Assembly (NCBI GenBank): GCA_021234155.1 | Contig: JAJEKV010000012.1 | Coordinates: 8,088,448 to 8,152,447 of the forward strand | From: Isoetes taiwanensis | Taxonomy: Eukaryota > Streptophyta > Lycopodiopsida > Isoetales > Isoetaceae | Reading direction: 5' to 3' | Length of the DNA stretch: 64,000 nt | Shown: positions 1 through 9,599 of the stretch, in pieces | Numbering within the stretch: the stretch's first letter is position 1 | How the letters are laid out: each line of letters begins with the position of its first letter | Program-made: the position numbers and the translations under genes | The notes under the pieces: generated by a model | Told to the model about the DNA's origin: nothing | Database searches by the model: none | Seen by the model: only the letters and a program-made list of their open reading frames with translations

Positions 1-2
1 CA

Positions 3-907
3 AGTCGGCACTGGCAAAAGCAGATTGCTATGATGCAACACGACATGAAGCTTGTGGGACATGAACCGTTGAACTAGACCAGAAAATGTGCCATATGTCA
101 CGTTGACTTACTCGACTCTGAGAATGTATCATTCTGCTGCAACAACGGACGTCGTTTACTTCCACCTCTTGAACCTTTGCCCCGAACCTTACAAGAACTT
201 TATTCAATGCCCAAATTTTCTGATAGTTCACGTCTCGTGAACAATTTATTTTGTTTTACAACTCTTGGCATCGACGGCGATTTCATGGACTTGAAAATGC
301 CATCATCAGTCGCAGTCATGGGCCGCACGTACCACCGACTCCTATCTGCAGGCACACCCACTAGCACGCTTCACTGGTACATATATGATAGCTCAATGAG
401 ATATACCATTGCCGCCAATATGTAGGTGCCATCCACATGGATTATACAAGTTGCTGCAACTATAGATATCATCAATCCATATATCAGACAGTTGAAAACA
501 ATAAAAGAATTACGTCCCGCACCTACAAGACTTACCCTCGCAGAATCCTCCACATCAGATGAAATAGCTGCTATCGTACATGCCAATAACTCTGTCACCA
601 TAAAACCTAGAACTGCAATGGTTTGGATGCAGCACGACCACGACCCAGTATTCTTGAGCATTCTTGACCCTACATATGAGCCACTTCAATACCCACTATT
701 TTTTCCACACGGAACACTAGTGTGGCATCCACACAATGACCAAAACATGTCCCAAATAGATTGGTACCGAACTAGACTACTTCACGAAGCTCGTTTTTTG
801 CAGCTAGGTAGATTGTGCGGTGAGTACCTGGTTGACATGTACTCGAGAGTCGAAGAAGAGCGCCTCAATTATATCGTAACCGAGGGCTATCGACGAAACT
901 TCACACA
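3..907 (+). pseudogene. Helitron RepHel protein, N-terminal part (broken)
   Basis: Frame 3 can be read from the window edge. It shows a Cys cluster (C-A-I-C at about 87-98, then F-C-C-N-N-G at about 132-149) followed by LPPLEPLP, a usual start of plant Helitron Rep proteins. FCFTTLGIDGDF, QYPLFFPHGTL, DWYRTRLLHEARF, LGRLCGEYLVDMYSRVEEERL are family-typical motifs of the Helitron-like N-terminal domain. In-frame stops at 75-77 and 423-425 (both TAG) make it non-functional. The frame runs into the LTR retrotransposon at 908 and resumes in phase at 14228. Rep binds and nicks single-stranded DNA in rolling-circle transposition. Confidence 0.85.
903..907. repeat. Target-site duplication, left copy (ACACA)
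   Basis: ACACA directly precedes the 5' LTR (TGTGACG...). An identical ACACA follows the 3' LTR at 14223-14227. Five base pairs is the usual Ty3/gypsy duplication length. Confidence 0.9.
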
Positions 908-1039
908 TGTGACGTTCCAGCACAGTATACGCTCCCAGGACGTATATTGTACTGCCACGTCACGCGTACACGCCACCCCGATTGACGTGTATGCCAACGT
1001 ATAGCCAAGTGGGTAGCCCCTAGGGGGCAACTTGCTAAG

Positions 1040-1240
1040 AATGTGCATTAGTATTAATGTGCACATTTTCCAATGTACACATTAATGTGGGCACACATTT
1101 CCATGTGGCCACTTGATGCCAAGTGGGCCATACCCATAGGTGCAATTAATGTGCACATTTTCCAATGTACACATTCATTAATGTGCACACATTTCCATGT
1201 GAGCACATTTGGGGGCACACATTTCCATGTGGGCACATTT
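1040..1240 (+). repeat. U3 array of short palindromic motifs
   Basis: Variants of AATGTGCACATTTTCCAATG and CACACATTTCCATGTGGGCA recur several times. AATGTGCACATT is a perfect 12-bp palindrome. The same array is in the 3' LTR at about 12635-12835. Position in U3, upstream of the LTR TATA box, suggests an enhancer-like array (inference). Confidence 0.7.
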
Positions 1241-1334
1241 GGCCACCTAGCCCTTAAAGGCAAGTGGGCCCAATTACCAATTATCCCACATGCCAAAAGG
1301 GGATAATTGGAAACCCTAGCCACCCCCCCTTGTC

Positions 1335-1341
1335 TATATAG
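1335..1341 (+). promoter_or_regulatory. LTR TATA box
   Basis: TATATAG in the context CTTGTCTATATAGGGTTGG, just downstream of the U3 array. The same sequence is at 12926-12932 in the 3' LTR. It is the most likely core promoter for genomic RNA. Confidence 0.6.
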
Positions 1342-2619
1342 GGTTGGAAACCCTAACTAACCTAATTTTCGATTTTAGGGCTTTAGAACTCTGTTTTGGC
1401 TGCCTCAACAGCCAAAACCGCATCCAGAACATCACCGGGAGAATTGCATCCTTAGTTCCTCGAGATTCGAGCCGTTTTTGCCAGGATGGTCGAGCTCAGT
1501 CGAGGAGCCCCTCAAGGATCGTATTTGGCCAATTAGATAGTCTAAACCCTATTTTAGGCATTGAATCAAAGAGGGTTTAGCCTATTAGATTGCCCATAGC
1601 AGCCCTCTAGAACTCTAGATAGCAGATTCTAACTAAAGAACCTAACTCTATGATATAGATTAGATCTTGTTCTTTAGTTCTTCTGTGATGTATATGGATG
1701 ATGTATCTCTGTGAACTCCTTGTATTGGGAAGGGGGGTAGAGACCTAAAGCTTTGTAGTTGATGCTCCTAGAGTAGCCTCTCTAGCACACCTTGAAGTTG
1801 CCGACTGTGCACAAGAGCCACACCGGTTGTGGGTGAAGGGCCGGGGCCCGGCTTATAAGGAGGTTCATGTTCGACTCTTTGAACGACCCCTATGGTGTGT
1901 TAGTACCAGGGGGTCACCGCGGACTAGGTCTAATGGCTTGCCCACCGCGGCGTGGGCAAGGCATGGGCTCGACACTCGTGGAGGTGGTGAATATGACCTT
2001 CCATTGAGTTCAAGTCGAATACGGGCGGTGGCCCTCTAGTCACCCTTGAGTCAAACATTGTAGATCTGGAGGGAGAGATCCCTACCGCCCCATCGAACTG
2101 GGGAGATGTAACCCGGGGATATAGCCCCTCGGCTATGCATCCGTGCGGACTCTGATCAGTCCCAACACTTTTCAACCTACTCGCAAAGTGTGTGGGAGAG
2201 GGGCGGATGGAGTGGACAACCCTAGGCCATGTTCTTATGCCCAAATCCATTGCCATGAATTGGGCATGCGCAATGAACTCGAGACCCAAGCTTGTCACCC
2301 ATCCCCGTAATTCGAGCCTTGGGTAGGATTCCCTATGTGATGTGCTGATCTTCGCCTATGCAGATATGTGGAGGACCATCCTTCGCGATGGTCATATGAT
2401 GTTGATGTATGTGCTATCGACATGTATACGCTTCAGCAGCTAGGTAGGCCCCGAGGGAGGCGGGGTGCAATGACCCTTCCACTCTTCCCACTTTGGAACC
2501 CGATTACGGTTTGCAATGCCATGTGGAGGGCCCCAGATTAGCACGAGCTGGTATGGGGATGAACTCCCGGTTGTATACGGTGGAGTGCACCGTGATACGC
2601 AGTAGGGGACGTCATAAAG

Positions 2620-2630
2620 TGGTATCGAGC
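2620..2630 (+). promoter_or_regulatory. Primer binding site (initiator tRNA-Met type, one base short)
   Basis: TGGTATCGAGC starts three bases after the 5' LTR end. The usual plant PBS is TGGTATCAGAGC; this copy lacks one A. The second gypsy element in the window has the same shortened form. Confidence 0.8.
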
Positions 2631-2823
2631 TATGTTCTTGGAGACCAAGAGCAAAAGCACCGGCCATGTTCCCGATAGCACTAACTTGATAGGATCCTCA
2701 AACCTCGAAAAATGAGAAAATTTTTTCTCATTTTTGTAGTTCATGCTAAGCTAGTAATGATTAAAATGAATAGAAACGAAAAAAAAAGATTAAAAATTGA
2801 TGAGCCAACATCCAAAAGTAGGG

Positions 2824-2888
2824 TGGTCACACGTCGCGCCAGACGATTTCTACATTTTAGAAACGGTCGGGCATAACGTCTTGAGACA
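2824..2888. repeat. Dyad-symmetric promoter repeat, copy 1
   Basis: A ~65-bp unit with complementary outer arms (about GTCTCACACGT / ACGTGTGAGAC in consensus), inner arms GATTTCTA / TAGAAATC and a CG-rich middle. This copy is the most diverged of four. It lies 182 bp upstream of copy 2. Confidence 0.8.
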
Positions 2889-3005
2889 TTCAACTTTGAC
2901 ACCAAAAAGTTGTAAATTACTAAAAAATATCTTGATAATTCTAAATTTAAGCTAAGAATTAGTAGATTTAGCATGTTACATGTTAATTTAATAGTGGGCC
3001 CCACC

Positions 3006-3072
3006 ATGTCTCACACGCACGCCAGACGGGTTTCTAGATTCTAGGAATGGGCCGGGCATAACGTGTGAGACC
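3006..3072. repeat. Dyad-symmetric promoter repeat, copy 2
   Basis: Starts ATGTCTCACACGCACGCC and ends AACGTGTGAGACC, with the outer arms fully complementary over at least 9 bp. It lies about 75 bp upstream of the TATA box at 3147. Confidence 0.85.
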
Positions 3073-3146
3073 TTGCTTAATTAGGTGTTTTAGATGCCTT
3101 AGACAACCCAAAAAAGGTAGTTTAAAAGTTGACCTAAAATTGGCCC

Positions 3147-3154
3147 TATAAATA
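3147..3154 (+). promoter_or_regulatory. TATA box of internal promoter module 1
   Basis: TATAAATA in the context GGCCCTATAAATAGAACC, followed by a pyrimidine-rich stretch typical of plant start regions. It lies about 100 bp upstream of the first ATG of the histone-like ORF and downstream of two dyad repeats. It is separate from the LTR promoter. Confidence 0.65.
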
Positions 3155-3251
3155 GAACCGACCCTCCCATTTTTCCCCGTTCTTCCCTAGAACTTCGCCA
3201 GACTTTGTCAAGGCATCTTTCGGGCGCTTAGCTCCGATCGACAAACCGAAG

Positions 3252-4478
3252 ATGATGGCCCGCACGGGCGGACTGCAAGGAAGCCTAGACGAAGCGGATC
3301 CTCCAGCCAAAGGGGCTCGGCCTTTTCACAGGATTCTTCTGAACGCTTTCTCCACGCCGACGGATCGCCGCCGGCGAGGAATCGTGGTCGGACCGAGCGA
3401 CCACACGTAGATCTTAGAGGACGAGGACCCATGACGTCATGGGACGAGATCCTCAACCAAATTGCACCTACAGAGGCAGGAAGCGGGGGCAGCAGGAGCA
3501 ACACCGTGGGGACGCCAACCCCGTGAGGGAGGAGCAGAGGGAACAAACCGGCAGGAGGAGCAGTGGGAAGAGAGGAGGAGCAGCACGAACTCACCCCCGA
3601 AGAAGAGGTCGACAAGACGCCATCGGGCCCACAAGCACGGCCAAGGAGCCACGGAGCAGAGGACAAAGAGTTTCGAAGACGACGGGACTGCACCAACAAA
3701 TGGACCCAAGAAGAGGAGGGCCAAAGCCGTGAATGGCGTGCAAGAGGAAGTCGGGTGAAGGTCTGAAGAGAGCCAAGGTCCGGGTCATCAACGAGCCACG
3801 GGAGGTGAGACCCCACCACCACCACCGACGATTCGACTAAGACTACGTCGGGCGCGGACGGGCAAGCTCTTCAAAGCCCCCGGTCAGAGGAAGAGGTACC
3901 CGGTGCTGCACGGCCCAAGAGCAGAGGAGGCGGGCAGTGGCGCCCCCACCATTTCGGACGGGATAGAGTCAAGACCCCCACTACCCAGCTGGAAGTTTGC
4001 GTGATAGACCCCTTAAAGGTCTCCATCGAAGAGGATCGAGGAGCACGACGCATATATGGCGGTGGGAGGCCTACAACACCTATTACCGGGAGCACCGGGT
4101 GAGAACGATTGAAGGCGGGGCACCGACTTAAGAGCCGACACTAAAGCCACCTCCACCAAAGCCCAAGCCCCCACGAGCACCGGGAAGAAGTGAGCAAGAA
4201 GAAACAGGAGGAAGATAGGCACTCAAGGAGATCCGCCACTTCCGGAAGAGTTACGGACTCGATTCCCCGGGCGCCCGTTCAACCCCGTCCGCGGTCATTC
4301 AAGAATACAACACGAGATATGCGCTGACGGATGCATTTAGATGTTGTTTGTGTTTGCAAGAGGCGGCCAAGCCCACTTAGTGAAACATTTTGAAGATTCA
4401 ACGGCCGCACGGTGCGCCAAGAGGGTTACCCTCATGAGGCGGGATATGTATCTTGCCGTGCACATCAAGGGCTTTTAA
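3252..4478 (+). pseudogene. Histone H3-fold protein, CENH3-like, retrotransposon cargo (frameshifted)
   Basis: The C-terminal ~90 codons are recognisably histone H3. 4219-4260 reads ALKEIRHFRKSYGL (canonical ALREIRKYQKSTEL). Next come IPRAP and PFN across a slip, then IQEYNTRY, then LCLQEAAK (4348-4371), then after a +1 shift HLVKHFEDS and AKRVTLMRRD, ending IKGF and a TAA at 4476-4478, close to where H3 ends. The IP.APF pattern, VTLMRRD (canonical H3 has VTIMPKD) and a longer loop 1 are CENH3 features. An ATG at 3255 begins M-A-R-T as H3 does. The ~320 codons between are Arg, Lys, Pro and Gln rich, like a long disordered tail, but several frames are needed. Stops and slips make it a pseudogene as written, or an indel-ridden reading of an intact gene. 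A fusion with an unrelated N-terminal region is possible. The H3 identity of the core is firm; the tail start and the CENH3 assignment are less so. Confidence 0.82.
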
Positions 4479-4538
4479 CGACCTTGAGTTTTGTAAATAA
4501 TCGGAAAAATTTTGTTAATATAAAGAAATTTTTGTGTA

Positions 4539-4544
4539 AATAAA
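4539..4544 (+). terminator. Poly(A) signal after the histone-like ORF
   Basis: AATAAA lies 61 bp after the TAA, in an AT-rich stretch (4490-4565) with TTTTGT and TAAATA runs that contrasts with the GC-rich ORF. It fits the 3' end of a separate transcript that finishes before the second promoter module. Confidence 0.55.
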
Positions 4545-4630
4545 GTGTTAAACCTTGTTTAAATAGGTCAAGATATCGATCCCTAGCTTTTTGTTTCAAT
4601 TAAATTGGAGTTTTGAGCAAAATTGAGACG

Positions 4631-4698
4631 ATGTCTCACACGTCGCGCCGGGATGATTTCTACATTTTAGAAATCGGGCCGGGCAACAACGTGAGACC
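4631..4698. repeat. Dyad-symmetric promoter repeat, copy 3
   Basis: ATGTCTCACACGTCGCGCC ... ATTTTAGAAATCGGGCCGGG ... ACGTGAGACCAT. The unit aligns with its own reverse complement over almost its full length, so it could form a long hairpin or bind a dimeric factor. Confidence 0.85.
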
Positions 4699-4831
4699 AT
4701 GCCCAAAAATGCCCAAACCAGCTCCAAATCGACCAAGTAAGGGGTCAATTCCTCGCTTAACTTTCGGTGAGTTTAGTAGGATTACAGCCTTAGATCACCT
4801 AAATTGAGTAATCCTAGCCCAATTGGGACCC

Positions 4832-4902
4832 ATGTCTCACACGTCGCGCCCAGACAGATTTCTACATTTTAGGAATCGGGTCGGGCTTAACGCGGTGAGA
4901 CC
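4832..4902. repeat. Dyad-symmetric promoter repeat, copy 4
   Basis: ATGTCTCACACGTCGCGCC ... ATTTTAGGAATCGGGTCGGG ... GCGGTGAGACC. It lies 201 bp after copy 3, a spacing similar to that of copies 1 and 2 (182 bp), and upstream of the second TATA box. Confidence 0.85.
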
Positions 4903-5082
4903 CCGCTCATTTCTTCACTAAATGATCTCCAAATTGCACAATAAGTTCAAGAGTAGCTCTCCTTAGCATGCTCAAGCCCTAGAAATATACTTCATACTTG
5001 CAATTGCATCACTTAATAGGTTAGAATTGCCTAATCCCAAAGAAATTCTAAGTCTTCCAAAAATTAGGGTTTTCCCCTTTCC

Positions 5083-5090
5083 TATAAATA
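5083..5090 (+). promoter_or_regulatory. TATA box of internal promoter module 2
   Basis: TATAAATA in the context TTTCCTATAAATAAGTTCCC, with a C/T-rich start region after it and an ATG at 5203. The layout copies module 1: two dyad repeats, TATAAATA, pyrimidine-rich leader, ORF. Confidence 0.6.
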
Positions 5091-5202
5091 AGTTCCCATT
5101 TCTCAATTGGTACCCCGCAAATTCGCTCCCCCCTTCGCTTGGCGATCTTTCTCCCTCCAGGCGCTTACGCATCCGTTTGATACTCCCTTCCTTGCTAGAT
5201 CA

Positions 5203-6715
5203 ATGGCCACCGATTTGGGCGATGGTACAGCGCCCGGTGCCCATGCCAGGGGGGCGGATGTCAACGACATCTTCCAAGTCTTTTTGTGAAAGAAATTGAC
5301 ATCCAAGCTACGGCTGAATGCAACCCCAAAGATATAGGTGCTAGCATGAATTCCGGGCTAGGGTAGGACCCTCCCTTGTCCAAGTCCCCTTGCATAGGAT
5401 ACCGTTCCCCGCCCATCCCTTCAGTACTTTGGGCGATGTCCCCAACATCGCCAAATACTCGACTAATAAGGCGCAGAGGCTACCCGATTACATGGTCCCG
5501 ACAGCCCAACGGGGACCAAGTACTTCTCTTACACGGGCCGCCTAGCCATCTTCTTATCCCACTGCCACGAGAACCCGATGGGGGCAACTCTATCCCTCCG
5601 GGATGGAGGTAGACCCCATAGCCGAAAGCAGGAGGAAGAGCAAATGCCGCAGCGGTATCAACAAGAACAGAAGCAAGAGAGGATGAAGAAGAATCGGACG
5701 ACGAAGGATACACGGAGCTCGACTCGGACGAAGAACGGCGCCAAGGAGAGCGGTGGAGCTGATCAATTTCGGCGAGCAGAGCATCGAGAATTGAATGCGG
5801 GCTGGGCATCACAAGCCTAGCCCCTATCATCATCGACGGAGAGAGTATCTACTCCCTCGGCGACATCGAGAACCTCCCCAATGCGGGGAGAGGGAGCTCG
5901 GGTTGGACGAATGACTTTCCACCAAGCTCATGCAAGTAGACCAGGCACAGGCGACTTCATCGTCAGGGGAGCGCTCGACTTCCCGCCAAGTGAGGGAGTC
6001 CGGGCACCCTACGGGGGAGGCGACCTCCGATATCCAGGCCTCTTGAAAGATTAGGCAATTGATGGGCGGAGTCGCCAACGGAGGAGGAGTTCCTCGCCTC
6101 CAAGAGCATGGGGGATCCGTGGGGAAGACCCGCGAGTATCCCTAATCTTGGGTCCTTCAATATCACCCTTGCCAAAAGGAGAAGGAATCGACCCGGGGAG
6201 GCTCGACCGCACAATTGAAGACTACTGGGGAGCTTCATCAAGTAGAGGTCGACGAGATACCTGGCGGCATTGCAGCCGAGGCCAAACAAGGCAGAAGCTT
6301 CGGGCCAAGGGACACACAACGACAGTCGCCCGTACTACTTACCATGGCTGATGGATGGGGAGAATAGCGGTAATCCACCGCAAGTTGCCCCCGTGGGCTA
6401 AGAAGGAGTGTTTATGCCGATTGCACTCTCAAGCTTGCAAGCATGCTCGAATAGCAAAGAATGTCGACTATGTCGCCTTTAGTCAAAGAGGGCAATGGCA
6501 CTTGACCTCTTCGACCGCCATCCCCCCCCACGCCGGGAGATTAGCGATGGCTCGCGGCCCTTACATCCGACAGCAGAGTAGAAGACCGTGAGAGCCATCC
6601 GGGGAGGCTCGCCGGCCAAGCATCATCGGGAACTTGGGTCACTTTCGGTAGGGGACGGCCCAAGTTAAGAAGTTTCTTGAAGACAACCCTTGCCTTACCT
6701 ACGATTTCAAGACTA
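5203..6715 (+). pseudogene. Unrecognised ORF zone downstream of promoter module 2
   Basis: I do not recognise a family. The first ATG gives MATDLGDGTAPGAHARGADV with a stop after 28 codons. Coherent stretches continue in other frames: VKEIDIQATAECNPKDIGAS (5288-5350), GDVPNIAKYSTNKAQRLPDY (about 5430-5490), and an acidic segment EDEEESDDEGYTELDSDEER (about 5683-5740). Then IIIDGESIYSLGDIENLPN follows near 5830. Composition is GC-rich, like the histone-like ORF and unlike the Helitron. It may be a second captured gene, or a long N-terminal extension of gag served by module 2. Frame changes every 100-200 bp rule out one intact protein as written. Confidence 0.4.
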
Positions 6716-6905
6716 GTTAGACTCTTGATCCCGAGACTTTTTGTATCTAAAATATTACATGATATATAAATACAATTCTGCTGCACTTTAAATGTTTTGT
6801 TGATGTATTTTTGCCCCACAATTATACCAACAAACATAAACAATGCAAGAAAACAAATGGAACTAACCATATAGCCATTAATCACTTGTGGATGCAACTA
6901 GAGGG
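6715..6905. other. AT-rich island in GC-rich cargo region
   Basis: About 190 bp of clearly AT-rich sequence (ATATAAATAC, AAATGTTTTGTTG, and so on) sits between GC-rich flanks. It could be a small insertion, an intron remnant or a regulatory spacer. On the minus strand it would encode a hydrophobic stretch, but I see no family resemblance. Confidence 0.4.
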
Positions 6906-7159
6906 CTAAGCTAGGGGGGCGACAACTGCGAGACCTTATAGAAGAGCAAACCCGCCCGGACCACCCCGAACAAGGAACCTATTTGAAGATAGGGAACCCA
7001 TGACCCCAGAAAGGTGAGATAGCCCAGATGAGGGCCGGATCCGAGGCAGATAAAGGCACCGTCCGTGCAAAGTGGGAGGGTTCGGTGGGCAATGCTCGGC
7101 CTTGCGCAAGCATCGCCTGGGAGGGAAGGAAGGGACAAGAAGAGGAGCAAGAGAAGGAG

Positions 7160-8110
7160 ATCCCCACCGAATCTTCCGACTAAGTTCAATTTGACCGACT
7201 CGAGGAAGAGGAAGAGCGTGCCCGTGAAACCAACAGAGGAAAGCAGAGGAACGCCTGTGAGGGACGATTAAAGAGATACCGTGGCCTCCGACTACCGTAG
7301 AAGAAGGTAGATTCCAGACCGGCAATGTATGGAAGGCCTGAATCGAACGCTCTCGTGGGAGAACAGTCGCTTGGAAGCAGAGGCATGGCTGGACGAGATG
7401 AGCGAAATTTTAAAATGCTTATGGCATGAAGGATAAGGACAAAGCAGAGTTGCAAACACCAACTTGAAAGGAGCCGCCGGATTTGGTGGAAGGGTTATGC
7501 AAAGGCACACGGCTTGCTGGTGGATGCTTGTAAGTTCAAAGTTTGCTAAAGCCTTCAAAGCGCCATTACGTTCCAAGGGAACATAAGTCCAGCATGATGC
7601 AAATAGCTTTTTTGGTTGCGGCAAAGGCAACAAATCGGGTTCAGAAATATACAGAGGAATTCATGAGGCTAAGGTCAGAGGTGCCGGTTGGGAGAGAAGC
7701 TACGCGATGAGAAAGCTATATTGAAATTTTGAATGAGGAGATTCGCAAGCTTGTGAGGGCAATAAACCCTAGGGACGCGATCGGAAAGCGGAATCTAAGG
7801 CTATAAGCTTGCGGGGGTGAGGACCTCGGAATACGGGCACAAGCAGATACTTCCGGGGAGAAAGGCAAAGGCGACAGAAGCTACTGACCCGGGGCAGCAG
7901 TCCAGTCCGGCAAAAGAACCCAATATGGTGGGAACCAGGGAAGCGGGGAGAAGAAGCGGGTGTCCTTCAAGGACAAGCGAGAAGTCAAACTACTCCAAAA
8001 GCAAAGGCAATCCCTTTTGCAAAGCGTGCAAGCGAAAAGAGGCGGGAGTGCATAGAAAAGCAGTTGTGCTTGTGTGCTTCCAGCCAGCCATAGGGCGACA
8101 AACCGCCCCT
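7160..8110 (+). pseudogene. gag remnant
   Basis: An acidic/basic helical stretch (EEEEERARETNRGKQ, about 7203-7250) comes before a segment resembling the retrotransposon gag core, with W-L-D-E-M-S near 7390 and D-K-A-E-L-Q near 7440. A Cys/His cluster (C-K-A-C-K-R then G-V-H, about 8018-8060) sits where a zinc knuckle is expected. Several frames are used. Gag forms the virus-like particle and binds genomic RNA. The assignment rests on position directly before protease plus weak motifs. Confidence 0.5.
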
Positions 8111-8199
8111 TACGTCATGAGTGCGGCTCTAAGCGGAGTTGGGAGATTGGGGCGCCTGTCGGACGGCGACGCCCGAAGAGGCCCGCGACTATATTCGGG

Positions 8200-8720
8200 G
8201 TGAGTGTCATATCTTTGCCGCAATAGATACTGAGAAAGCGAGCCAAGACAAAGGTAATTTCCACGGTAGGGAAGGCTAAAGCTATGTCCTTCATAGTCTT
8301 GATAGACTCGGGGAAGTAGCCATAACTTTGCATCCCCAGAATGGTTCAGATGTTGAAGTTGAAGCCGCTAAAGTCAAAACCAAGACCCGTTGTTTTAGCA
8401 AGTGGTGCGAGCAAAAAGGGCGGGCAAGAGAATTAACCGACATCGACTTGTTGGGGATTAATATCCAGATGGGGAGCGAAGTAATGGGCATTGGAAAATA
8501 TGACTTGATCATAGGAATGGAGTACCTTGGGCCAGCAGGGGCCATTATCGACTGTGGAAAGCGGAAGGTGACCTTCCCAACGCCCGACGGCAAGATCATT
8601 GAGATAACAGGTAAAGAAGTTGTTCCCATCATGCAGTGCATGTCTTCTAAACAGTTGTTCAAGTGCATCAAGAGTGAGCAAGTGGCATACATCTTCAAGC
8701 TTGAGATGAGTGAGCGAATC
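8200..8720 (+). pseudogene. Retropepsin-like aspartic protease domain
   Basis: F-I-V-L-I-D-S-G at about 8290-8313 is the catalytic Asp-Ser-Gly triad region. A frame change follows, then a continuous stretch (8328-8834) with the C-terminal features MGIGKYDLIIGMEYLG and AIIDCGKRKVTFPTPDG. These match Ty3/gypsy proteases, where YDvIlGMdWL precedes the link to RT. The enzyme would cut the Gag-Pol polyprotein. Only about half of the domain is in one frame. Confidence 0.75.
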
Positions 8721-8729
8721 GGAAGGAAG

Positions 8730-9590
8730 CAAAGAAGACAACGCTCGGAAGAAGTTGCGAAGCAAGTATCTCAGCTAATCACGGAGTTCCATGATCTCTT
8801 TCGAGATGAGATCAAGCAGCTCCCCTCCTTATAGGGAGTCGAGTCGCGAGATAGCACTTTCGAACCAGGAACAAAGCCAACAAGCAAGGCCCCATATAGA
8901 ATGACAACACAGAGTTGTCTAACCGGCGAAAAAGCGATTCAGGGAATGCTTTCGACCTAGGTTTCATTAGACCTAGTGTCTCGCCGTTTGGGCGCCCATT
9001 CTTTTGTCAAGAAGAAGGATGGATCTTTGAGGATGTGCATAGACTATAGGCAGTTGAATAAGCACACCATTAAGAACAAGTATCGCTCCCAAGATCAGGC
9101 GACTTGATGGATCAGCTCCAAGGTGCAAAGATCTTCTCAAAATCGACTTAAGGTCAGGTTATCATCAGATCGGGATAAAGGAAGAAGACATCCATAAGAC
9201 CGCCTTTGAAGCGGCGGTATGGGCATTATGAGTTCACAAGTAATGCCTTTCGGCTTATCAAATGCCCATAGCGTTCATGAGGCTCATGAGCGATATCTTC
9301 GGGGAGTTCCCGGACACCTTTGTAATTGTTTTCTTTGGCGACATTTTGGTGTATAGCAAATCCCTTGAAGAGCACGTACAACACTTGAGAAGAGTGCTAG
9401 AAAAGTTGAAGAGGCACCGGTTATGCGCCAAGTTGTCGAAGTGCCGCCGCCTTGAGAAAAGGTGGATATCTAGGTCATGTGATCTCGGCGGAAGGCATCT
9501 CAACAGACCCGCCAAGATTGAAGCCGTCATTGATGGTGGCGCCGAGGAATGTGCATGAAATCGGAAGTTTCCTCCGACCCTAGCGATTAC
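8730..9590 (+). pseudogene. Reverse transcriptase domain
   Basis: FHDLFRDEIKQLPSL (ends 8834) is the usual RT lead-in. Across several frames follow remnants of [20 protein letters not shown] (about 9005-9065), FSKIDLRSGYHQIGI (about 9134-9180) and FGLSNAH (about 9250). Then FVIVFFGDILVYSKSLEEH reads at about 9319-9375, with CAKLSKC after it. The catalytic motif reads FGDI where the family has a double Asp (V-x-D-D). Frameshifts near 8835, 9090, 9210 and 9450 break it. Confidence 0.85.
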
Positions 9591-9599
9591 TCTGAGGAA

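Larger units (their letters stand above)
908..2616 (+). repeat. 5' LTR
   Basis: It begins TGTGACGTTC and ends GACGTCATA; the 3' LTR ends GACGTCACA. It aligns along its whole length with 12505-14222. Differences from the 3' LTR are clustered in short CG-rich patches instead of being spread evenly. Short nonsense ORFs inside it come from the U3 repeat array. Confidence 0.92.

Noticed and set aside
1054-1323. Overlapping open frames on both strands with repeated Cys-His words
   Set aside because: They come from the palindromic U3 array and recur in the other LTR; not genes.
3208-3825. 205-codon minus-strand open frame opposite the histone-like ORF
   Set aside because: It is antisense to the histone tail region; its content (Leu, Ser, Pro) follows from the GC- and purine-rich plus strand, and it has no domain.
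4219-4478. Chance similarity to histone H3
   Set aside because: Several separate H3 blocks occur in order with near-correct spacing up to a stop at the expected place; chance is not credible, so the H3 call was kept.
2824-4902. Four spaced repeats considered as a CRISPR-like array
   Set aside because: Only four copies, irregular spacing with 1.6 kb in the middle, plant nuclear context; they are promoter-associated dyads.
6541-6897. Minus-strand open frame with a hydrophobic segment
   Set aside because: The hydrophobicity arises from the AT-rich island; no homologous family and no start context.
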